A stretch of 64,000 bases of DNA from Acinetobacter suaedae (GTDB lineage Bacteria > Pseudomonadota > Gammaproteobacteria > Pseudomonadales > Moraxellaceae). The notes under the pieces were generated by a model that saw only the letters and a program-made list of their open reading frames with translations, ran no database searches and was not told where the DNA came from. Where the stretch lies: contig NZ_CP043909.1 in NCBI RefSeq assembly GCF_008630915.1, positions 2,356,001-2,420,000 of the forward strand, read 5' to 3'. Position 1 is the first letter of the stretch. Every line of letters begins with the position of its first letter. This document shows, in pieces, positions 57,549 to 64,000 of this stretch. The translations under genes were made by a program, and so were the position numbers.

Positions 57549-59372
57549 CTAAAACCATTGCTCAGGCATATTCAATGGAGTTGTCTCCACTGGATCCAGC
57601 ACTGCCAACCAACTGGATATTTTCGGCATTTCCCAACCAAAAAAGTAATCACAGGCTGCTAGTTTTCCATTTAAGAAATCGCTATCCGATGATCCTTCAA
57701 TCGTTTCATGAATAGTTACTGCCTGATCTAGCCATAACCATCCAACTACCAAATGTCCAAAAGCTTCTAAATAATTTGCGGCGTTTGCTAATTGCATTTC
57801 GACATTGTCTAAATCATGCAATTTCTTAGTCACCTGAAGAATGTCCTGCCATGCAGCATCTAATTTATGGGCATGATGAGATAATTTATCTATCAATAGC
57901 CCTTTCTGAACTGTCTCAGAAATTTTTTCAGTGAGTAGTCGTATAGAGAGTCCATCATTTATGCGTGTTTTACGCCCCAATAAATCTAGCGCTTGAATAC
58001 CGAACGTTCCTTCATGGATTGGGTTAAGACGATTATCTCGATAAAATTGCTCAACATTGTATTCGCGCGTATAACCATATCCTCCATGCACCTGAATGGC
58101 TAAATCATTTGCCACCAGCCCCCACTCAGAAGACCAACTTTTCACTACAGGTGTAAGTAAATCCAATAAAGCATTAAGATTGTGACGCTCTTCTTCATTT
58201 TCTACGGAGTGGATATCATCAACAAGACGGGCTGCATAAAGACATAAAGCTAAAGCTCCTGAAGCATATGACTTTTGGGCCAATAGCATTCGACGCACAT
58301 CAGCATGCTGTATAATTGGTATCTGAGGCGAATTTAAATTACGATCACCTCTTGGACGGCTTTGTAACCGCGTTTTAGAATAATCAAGGGCATGCAAGTA
58401 ACCTGTATAACCCAATGCAGCAGCGGTCAATCCAACTGAAATACGAGCTTCATTCATCATGTGAAACATATAAGCCAAACCTTTACCAGGCTCGCCAATT
58501 ATGTCTCCTAATGCTCCAGCTTCACCCTCAGGTTTATAACGACCTTCACCAAAATTTAATACACAATTTACTGTGCCTCGATTCCCCATCTTATGGTTAA
58601 TACCAGCCAATACAACATCATTGCGTTCACTAGGCTGACCATCTCCATTCAGGATTTTACGAGGAACTGCAAATAATGAAATTCCCTGCACTCCTGCAGG
58701 AATTTGTCCATTTTCATCGGGGATTTTAGCCAAAACTAGATGTAGGATATTTTCGGAAATATCATGATCTCCTGCAGAAATCCACATTTTATTACCAAAC
58801 AAACGATATCTACCATCATCCGTAGGTACAGCACGTGTACGAATATCGGCTAAACTAGATCCTGCTTGTGGCTCAGATAAACACATCGTCCCAAAACATT
58901 TTCCTTCAGACATTGCATTCACATAAGGAGCAACTTTATCTTTTTCTCCATGAGAAATTAAAAGATTCGCATTTGCTATTGTCAAAAAGGCATAACCAGC
59001 CGTACCTGTATTTGCAGCTAAAAGATACGCCATCCCTGCTCGTTCAACAGTACTAGGTAAACTCATTCCATTCCATTCGGTAGGAAATGCAGCACTCATT
59101 AAGCCAGCATCAGAGAAAGCACTTAAAGCAACACTTACTTCTGGATTTACTGTAACTTTTTCCCCATCAAACATGGGTTCATTACTATCGTTTTTCTTAT
59201 TATGCGGAGCAAATAGATCTTTTGCTAAACTTTCATAAACGTTTAGAACTGAATTGTAATCAAAACGATCCTGTCCAGAAAAACGTGGTCGTTGATTTAG
59301 TAAATCTACTTTTAACCAATCAAATAATAGAAAATCTAAGTCACTGCGCGAGAGGAGAAGTTCATCTGTCAT
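57549..59372 (-). CDS. Acyl-CoA dehydrogenase with C-terminal extension
   Basis: This 607-aa long acyl-CoA dehydrogenase is of the DmdC/FadE5-like class, with an extra C-terminal domain. Core motifs are GTMCLSEPQAGSSLADIRTRA, MFHMMNEARISVGLTAAALG, VHGGYGYTREYNVEQFYRDN and LNPIHEGTFGIQALDLLGRK. It should act on bulky or 3-substituted acyl-CoAs. ATG 59372 with AGGTG six bases upstream is preferred to GTG 59381. It is 12 bp after the MaoC gene. Confidence 0.92.
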   Translation of the reverse strand: MTDELLLSRSDLDFLLFDWLKVDLLNQRPRFSGQDRFDYNSVLNVYESLAKDLFAPHNKKNDSNEPMFDGEKVTVNPEVSVALSAFSDAGLMSAAFPTEWNGMSLPSTVERAGMAYLLAANTGTAGYAFLTIANANLLISHGEKDKVAPYVNAMSEGKCFGTMCLSEPQAGSSLADIRTRAVPTDDGRYRLFGNKMWISAGDHDISENILHLVLAKIPDENGQIPAGVQGISLFAVPRKILNGDGQPSERNDVVLAGINHKMGNRGTVNCVLNFGEGRYKPEGEAGALGDIIGEPGKGLAYMFHMMNEARISVGLTAAALGYTGYLHALDYSKTRLQSRPRGDRNLNSPQIPIIQHADVRRMLLAQKSYASGALALCLYAARLVDDIHSVENEEERHNLNALLDLLTPVVKSWSSEWGLVANDLAIQVHGGYGYTREYNVEQFYRDNRLNPIHEGTFGIQALDLLGRKTRINDGLSIRLLTEKISETVQKGLLIDKLSHHAHKLDAAWQDILQVTKKLHDLDNVEMQLANAANYLEAFGHLVVGWLWLDQAVTIHETIEGSSDSDFLNGKLAACDYFFGWEMPKISSWLAVLDPVETTPLNMPEQWF

Positions 59373-59384
59373 GATATACACCTA

Positions 59385-59861
59385 CTACAAATTTAGAAGC
59401 GATAGCCACTCTGCTACTAGTGCTGGTTTAGTTTCATCTTCAATTTCAATCGTTACTTCAAGGGTCATTTGATAACGGCCAAAAGCCTTTTCTACAATTG
59501 ATTTTAGCGAAAAATGTCCCCGCACCCTTTTCCCACTACGTACAGGATTTATAAAACGGACACTATTCATTCCATAGTTAATGGAGGCAACTAAATCTTT
59601 AATAGGAGGCATCGCATCTGCTGCCATTGCAGATAGTAAAGATAAAGTAAGAAATCCATGTGCAATTGTTCCACCAAATGGACTTTGGCGTGCAGCATCT
59701 TCATCAACATGGATGTATTGCCAATCTTTAGTCACATCTGCAAACGCATTAATTGATGCTTGGTCAATGGTAATCCAGTCAGAAACCCCAACAATACTGC
59801 CTTGCAAATCAAAAAGTTGTGCAACTGAAAGTGAATCTTTATTTGAAATAACGTCAACCAT
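59385..59861 (-). CDS. MaoC-like enoyl-CoA hydratase
   Basis: This 158-aa hotdog hydratase has the R-hydratase motif FADVTKDWQYIHVDEDAARQ, with catalytic Asp and His, then SPFGGTIAHGFLTLSLL. It hydrates trans-2-enoyl-CoA to (R)-3-hydroxyacyl-CoA. It begins one base after the SDR stop and is clearly coupled to it. Together they recreate the hydratase and dehydrogenase functions of eukaryotic MFE-2. Confidence 0.92.
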   Translation of the reverse strand: MVDVISNKDSLSVAQLFDLQGSIVGVSDWITIDQASINAFADVTKDWQYIHVDEDAARQSPFGGTIAHGFLTLSLLSAMAADAMPPIKDLVASINYGMNSVRFINPVRSGKRVRGHFSLKSIVEKAFGRYQMTLEVTIEIEDETKPALVAEWLSLLNL

Positions 59862-59862
59862 T

Positions 59863-60771
59863 TTATTCCCCTACTTGTAAACCAGCTTTTTTCAGTTCGA
59901 GATTACCCTGAGCAAAACCTGTCATCGGGATAAACTCACCTGTACGATCAGAGACTTCAGTTAATCTGTCTGCCAGTACATGCGGTGTCTGTTCATCATT
60001 CCCGATATAAATACCTGGAGTCATTGTGATATGGGCCGCTTCAAAACTCCCAGCTCCTGCACATAGGATCATTCTTGTAGGAGCTTCTTCACTAACAAGT
60101 ACGGCTACTGCTGGACTGACTGCACCTGGGGCCAGTGCCTTAAGAGACTTTTCAGGTAAAAGCCCTTCTAACATACGAGTCGCGGCTGTTGGAGCAAGAC
60201 AATTCACTCGAACATTATACTTCTCACCTTCGAGAGATAATGTTTGCATCAAACCAACCAAAGCCATTTTTGCAGCGCTATAGTTAGATTGACCAAAATT
60301 TCCATATAAACCTGAAGAAGATGTTGTCATGACTATACGGCCATATTTTTGCTCACGCATAATATCCCATACAGCTTTAGTACAATTGACTGCTCCCATC
60401 AAATGTACGTCCACAACTGTTCGAAAATCCTCTAAAGACATTTTAGTAAAAGTTTTATCACGAAGAATTCCAGCATTATTCACTAAAATATCTACACGTC
60501 CCCAACGAGCAATTGTTTCCTTTACCATCTCTTCTACTTGAGTAGCATCAGTCACTGATGCGCCATTTGCAAAAGCTTCTCCACCAGCATTAATAATTTC
60601 GTCAACCACCCTTTGAGCTGCTGCTGTTGAACCACCATTTCCATTCACATCGCTACCTAAATCGTTTACAACAACTTTTGCACCCAAACGAGCTAGTAAT
60701 AAAGCATGTTCTCTTCCTAAGCCTGCACCAGCACCTGTCACGATCGCTACTCGATTCTTTAAATTAATCAT
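59863..60771 (-). CDS. MFE-2-like (R)-3-hydroxyacyl-CoA dehydrogenase (SDR)
   Basis: This 302-aa SDR has TGAGAGLGREHALLLARLGAKVV, a long insert NDLGSDVNGNGGSTAAAQRVVDE and the active site SSSGLYGNFGQSNYSAAKMA (Ser, Tyr, Lys). The insert and the C-terminal extension match the dehydrogenase domain of peroxisomal MFE-2 rather than FabG. It likely oxidises (R)-3-hydroxyacyl-CoA from the adjacent MaoC hydratase. RBS AAGGATG. Confidence 0.9.
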   Translation of the reverse strand: MINLKNRVAIVTGAGAGLGREHALLLARLGAKVVVNDLGSDVNGNGGSTAAAQRVVDEIINAGGEAFANGASVTDATQVEEMVKETIARWGRVDILVNNAGILRDKTFTKMSLEDFRTVVDVHLMGAVNCTKAVWDIMREQKYGRIVMTTSSSGLYGNFGQSNYSAAKMALVGLMQTLSLEGEKYNVRVNCLAPTAATRMLEGLLPEKSLKALAPGAVSPAVAVLVSEEAPTRMILCAGAGSFEAAHITMTPGIYIGNDEQTPHVLADRLTEVSDRTGEFIPMTGFAQGNLELKKAGLQVGE

Positions 60772-60871
60772 TTGTTCATCCTTAAAATAGTTATCAATAT
60801 TTTGAAATCATTAACGCTTATGTTTCAAAAATGAGTTCCTATAGTCAAAAAGTATATAAATATACTAATTT

Positions 60872-61636
60872 TTATAGGGTTAACCCACCATCTACAACAA
60901 TACATTCCCCATTGGTATAACTTGAAGCATCAGAGACAAGATATAAAACGGTTCCCGCCATTTCACGAGGCTCAGCATGACGGCGTAATGGAATATCACT
61001 CATTAATTTTTCATATAGTTCAGGATCATTGAACAAAGCACCCGCAAATTTAGTTTTTGTGAAACCTGGGAGTAGCGCATTAACACGTATACCGAACGGA
61101 CCACATTCTTTTGCAAAGGTCTTGGTCATATTAATTACAGCAGCTTTTGTAATTGAGTAAATCCCTTGCTTATCGCCAGGTTGTAACCCATTTATTGATG
61201 CAGTATTTACTATCACACCACCACCTTGCTGCTTCATCATTTTTCCAGCTTCAATTGACATGAAAAAATAACCCCGAATATTAACTTCAACTGTTTTGTT
61301 ATAAGCTGCTAAATCGGTATCTAAAACATGACCAAAATATGGATTTGCGGCAGCATTATTCACTAGAATATCGAGTCGCCCATGTTTATTGCGAATATGT
61401 TCAAAAATTATTGAAATATCATCCATTTTCCCAACATGGCATGCGAAAGCCTCAGCTGCTCCTCCTTTTGCATTAATCTCTTCAGCTACTCTTTCACAAT
61501 CATCAATCTTGCGACTTGAAACGATTACATGTGCTCCTTGTTCTGCTAACAACTTAGCAATTTCTTCACCAATACCTCGGCTAGCGCCAGTAACTAATGC
61601 TATTTTTCCCGTTAAATCGAAAAGATTCGTTGCCAT
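60872..61636 (-). CDS. Short-chain dehydrogenase
   Basis: This 254-aa classical SDR has VTGASRGIGEEIAKLLAEQG, NNAAANPYFG, the active site with Tyr-Lys in GIYSITKAAVINMTK and the C-terminal NGECIVVDGGLTL. It is intact in every catalytic residue. It may oxidise an alcohol or hydroxyacyl-CoA intermediate of the cluster. RBS AAGGAAG; 100 bp separates it from the next gene. Confidence 0.9.
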   Translation of the reverse strand: MATNLFDLTGKIALVTGASRGIGEEIAKLLAEQGAHVIVSSRKIDDCERVAEEINAKGGAAEAFACHVGKMDDISIIFEHIRNKHGRLDILVNNAAANPYFGHVLDTDLAAYNKTVEVNIRGYFFMSIEAGKMMKQQGGGVIVNTASINGLQPGDKQGIYSITKAAVINMTKTFAKECGPFGIRVNALLPGFTKTKFAGALFNDPELYEKLMSDIPLRRHAEPREMAGTVLYLVSDASSYTNGECIVVDGGLTL

Positions 61637-61721
61637 GTCTACTTCCTTAATTTCGTGTTCTGATAAAATTTACGAACAGTTCTTAAACGATATAAATGTC
61701 CATATAATTTAATGAAATGCA

Positions 61722-62414
61722 TCAATGCCAAGTTAGCAAATTAACTCCATATTCACGGAAATGCTGATGTTCATTCATACTTAAAATATTATGACGTTTA
61801 CTGTCACTTAAAATTTGGGTAACGCCACAATTAACCATTGACCAATTCAACTCAAAAGTTGCTTGATCACTTAATCCCATTAATGATTGGATAATTACTG
61901 ATATAACGCCACCAGAACTAAAAACAACTACATTTTTTCCTTTGGAGTCATTCACAATTTCAGTAAATGCTTGTATACAACGTTGCTGAAATGCTTTCCA
62001 AGTTTCAACATATTCAGCATCATAAAATCCTGATTGCCAACGTTGCATCGCCTCAGAAAATATTATCCCCATTGTTTTTACGGGATTTGAAGAATTCTTG
62101 ATGATATGCATAAGTTCCTGTTTCGTTGCATATTTATTCTTGTCTAAATTTAGTAATATTTCCTCATGATCAAACTCATTGAAGCCTGAATGTGAGATCG
62201 CCATTAGAGGTGAATGCATTTCTGCCAAGCAATATTGCGCTGTTTCTTTATGCCTCTCCATCTCTCCTCTCCAAGCACGATCAAAAGGCTTTGCTTGGTT
62301 ATCAAAAACTCGACCTAGAACCCTAGCTTGTTCCGTTCCTTTGATTGATAATTGATCATAATTTTCCACCCCCCAAGAGGCTTGTCCATGCCGAACAAGT
62401 GTAATTAAAGCCAT
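61722..62414 (-). CDS. Histidine phosphatase-family protein
   Basis: This 230-aa phosphoglycerate-mutase-like protein has the RHG motif ITLVRHGQASWG at the N-terminus and VVFSSGGVISVIIQ near the C-terminus, where family members have the second His; here Ser-Ser-Gly-Gly replaces it. ATG 62414 with AAGGAAATT is chosen over an earlier start. Such genes recur next to APH-like kinase and acyl-CoA dehydrogenase genes in proteobacteria, where their role is unknown. Confidence 0.85.
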   Translation of the reverse strand: MALITLVRHGQASWGVENYDQLSIKGTEQARVLGRVFDNQAKPFDRAWRGEMERHKETAQYCLAEMHSPLMAISHSGFNEFDHEEILLNLDKNKYATKQELMHIIKNSSNPVKTMGIIFSEAMQRWQSGFYDAEYVETWKAFQQRCIQAFTEIVNDSKGKNVVVFSSGGVISVIIQSLMGLSDQATFELNWSMVNCGVTQILSDSKRHNILSMNEHQHFREYGVNLLTWH

Positions 62415-62434
62415 GTTTAATTTCCTTATCCTTG

Positions 62435-63496
62435 TTAATGTGATTGCCATGTAAGTTGTAAACAACGTACGAACATCGCTTCAACAAAAACTCCAAAATT
62501 CTTAAAAGCTGGATTCTGCGTTTCTTTATGGTAAAAACGGTAATAAATTTGTTGAACAATGACCGCTAATCTGAATAAACCAAAAACCTCGTAAAACTTC
62601 CAGTTGTCTGTTTTTAGACCAGTTTTTTCAAAATAATATTGCACTACTTCTTTGCGAGATAACATGCCTTTCATATGGGTCGGCTGTCTTCGCATTGATT
62701 TCAAAGTGACACTATCATCCTCTTCTACCCAGTAAGCTAAAGCACAGCCTAAATCCATTAAAGGATCCCCTAAGGTTGCCATCTCCCAATCTAAAACGCC
62801 TATAAGTTCAGTCGGGTTATTAGGATCCAAAATGACGTTATCAAACCGCCAATCATTATGAATAACGCATGTTTTTACATCTTCAGGAATATTACTTAAA
62901 AGCCATTGTCGAATCGAATCAAAACTCGGAACATCTGGCGTACGTGCTTTTTCGTATCGATTGTCCCAACCTTCCACTTGACGACGACAATATCCTTCTC
63001 CTTTTCCCAATGTTTCCAAATCAGTTCCCTGATAAGAGACTTGATGCAAATCAATCAATGCATCAATGACGTTGATACACAATTTATTTATATTGCGTGG
63101 AGCAAGGTTTATTCCTTCTGGCAAATTGGCTCTTGGAATTATCCCTTCTATACGATCCATTAAATAAAAATCACACCCAATGACATTCTGATCATTACAA
63201 AGAGCGACCATTTTAGGAACCAGAGGATACTGTGATTTAAGAGCTTTCTGCACACGAAATTCACGAACCATATCATGTGCAGACTTTGCTTTTGTGCCTG
63301 CTGGTGGGCGACGTAAAATTAAATCTCGATTTTCATATTGAATACGATACGTCCAATTTGAGGCCCCGCCTGCATACTGGGTGACAACAGGAACACCGAA
63401 TAATTCAATATTCTGTTTTCTCAACCATTCTTCAACCGCAAGAATATCTAATTCCTCACCTTGACGTACTCGTCCTCCAATATCAATCATTGACAT
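62435..63496 (-). CDS. APH-family phosphotransferase (ACAD10-like kinase domain)
   Basis: This 353-aa aminoglycoside-phosphotransferase-fold protein has the nucleotide-binding start QYAGGASNWTYRIQY, the catalytic loop CVIHNDWRFDNVILD and the DxD-like metal motif GVLDWEMATLGDPLMDLG. In animals the same domain is fused to an acyl-CoA dehydrogenase (ACAD10/11) that processes 4-hydroxyacyl-CoA by phosphorylation and elimination. The adjacent acyl-CoA dehydrogenase gene overlaps it as TAATG, consistent with a split version. Confidence 0.88.
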   Translation of the reverse strand: MSMIDIGGRVRQGEELDILAVEEWLRKQNIELFGVPVVTQYAGGASNWTYRIQYENRDLILRRPPAGTKAKSAHDMVREFRVQKALKSQYPLVPKMVALCNDQNVIGCDFYLMDRIEGIIPRANLPEGINLAPRNINKLCINVIDALIDLHQVSYQGTDLETLGKGEGYCRRQVEGWDNRYEKARTPDVPSFDSIRQWLLSNIPEDVKTCVIHNDWRFDNVILDPNNPTELIGVLDWEMATLGDPLMDLGCALAYWVEEDDSVTLKSMRRQPTHMKGMLSRKEVVQYYFEKTGLKTDNWKFYEVFGLFRLAVIVQQIYYRFYHKETQNPAFKNFGVFVEAMFVRCLQLTWQSH

Positions 63497-64000
63497 TACG
63501 CAACCTTCCCTGGAATATTTTTTTGACCATAACCACGTTTTTTTAATTCAATTCTTGTAATGACCCTTTTATGTACTTCATCAGGACCATCTGCAAGTCG
63601 TAATGTCCGGGCAGCTCCAAAAAAACGGGCTAAAGGCGTATCATCCGAAACCCCCATGCCGCCATGAATTTGTATAGCCATATCCATCACTTGCTGCATT
63701 ACATTAGGTGCGATGACTTTTATGGCTGAAATTTCGGTCATTGCTTCTGTGTTACCAACCGTATCCATTTTCCACGCAGCATATAAGGTCATTAAACGAG
63801 CTTGAGCAATTGCAATACGTGCATCCGCCACTTTCTCTTTATTACCACCTAGCTCTAGAATAGGTTTCCCAAAAGCAACTCGAGACATTCCACGGTCTAT
63901 CATTAACTCTAAAGCCCGTTCTGCCGCCCCCACACAACGCATACAATGATGGATACGTCCAGGACCTAGACGCCCTTGAGCAATTGCAAATCCTTGTCCT
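63496..64000 (-). CDS. Acyl-CoA dehydrogenase, C-terminal part
   Basis: The frame continues beyond the right edge; about 167 C-terminal residues are visible. They show GRLGPGRIHHCMRCVGAAER, RMSRVAFGKP-like SRVAFGKPILELGG, IHGGMGVSDDTPLARFFGAA and RLADGPDEVHKRVITRIELK. These features fit the ACAD10/11-type dehydrogenases, which use Asp rather than Glu contexts in the C-terminal block. It is translationally coupled to the APH-like kinase gene. Confidence 0.9.
   Translation of the reverse strand, partial: GQGFAIAQGRLGPGRIHHCMRCVGAAERALELMIDRGMSRVAFGKPILELGGNKEKVADARIAIAQARLMTLYAAWKMDTVGNTEAMTEISAIKVIAPNVMQQVMDMAIQIHGGMGVSDDTPLARFFGAARTLRLADGPDEVHKRVITRIELKKRGYGQKNIPGKVA

Overview
The window is chromosomal DNA of an Acinetobacter-type gammaproteobacterium. 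The evidence is the AT-rich base composition, an hca hydroxycinnamate operon joined to pobA-pobR as in A. baylyi ADP1, an astCADBE arginine operon, an Acinetobacter-style FadE and NDH-2, and many aromatic and acyl-CoA catabolic genes. I see no rRNA, tRNA, CRISPR array, prophage or intact insertion sequence.

Layout. (1) 1-12.6 kb: hydroxycinnamate/chlorogenate catabolism (hcaK partial, hcaABCD, porin hcaE, a DUF3237-like protein, a hotdog thioesterase, esterase hcaG), then pobA and its divergent regulator pobR. Esters are cleaved by HcaG, acids are activated by HcaC, the side chain is shortened by HcaA, the aldehyde is oxidised by HcaB, and PobA turns 4-hydroxybenzoate into protocatechuate. 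(2) 12.6-16.1 kb: an NAD-malic enzyme and an amino acid permease, both broken by single-base homopolymer insertions. (3) 16.3-24.5 kb: astCADBE, glutamate dehydrogenase and a divergent Lrp/AsnC regulator. (4) 24.5-31.6 kb: fadE, then an alcohol dehydrogenase, a GAF plus SARP-like regulator and an acetaldehyde-type dehydrogenase. Both enzyme genes have 11-bp-period GGTWGG direct repeats about 90 bp upstream. (5) 31.6-36.4 kb: a minus-strand cluster with two atypical SDRs, a GST-like protein, an uncharacterised 382-aa protein, a hotdog thioesterase and a PF10118 di-metal protein.

(6) 36.7-56 kb is the least understood part. An EthR-like TetR gene lies between two nearly identical 31-bp palindromes. 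One faces a left operon (FAD amine/amino-acid oxidase, membrane protein, FadL-like channel). The other faces a right operon (saccharopine-reductase-like protein, flavin amine oxidase, EthA-like Baeyer-Villiger monooxygenase, alpha/beta hydrolase, and the stump of a deleted acyl-CoA ligase). Further right are an NDH-2, an orphan protein, a second FAD oxidase, and a plus-strand run of a PhyH-type dioxygenase, a RidA-family protein without the catalytic arginine, an MFS transporter, a TorF-type porin and a DapB-like reductase. (7) 56-64 kb: a minus-strand acyl-CoA degradation cluster (thiolase, two acyl-CoA dehydrogenases, MaoC hydratase, two SDRs, histidine phosphatase, APH-like kinase).

Regions 6 and 7 together could form one route for a hydrophobic amine or ketone: uptake, oxidation to a ketone, Baeyer-Villiger ester formation, ester hydrolysis, CoA activation and (R)-type beta-oxidation. 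This is inference; the substrate cannot be read from the sequence.
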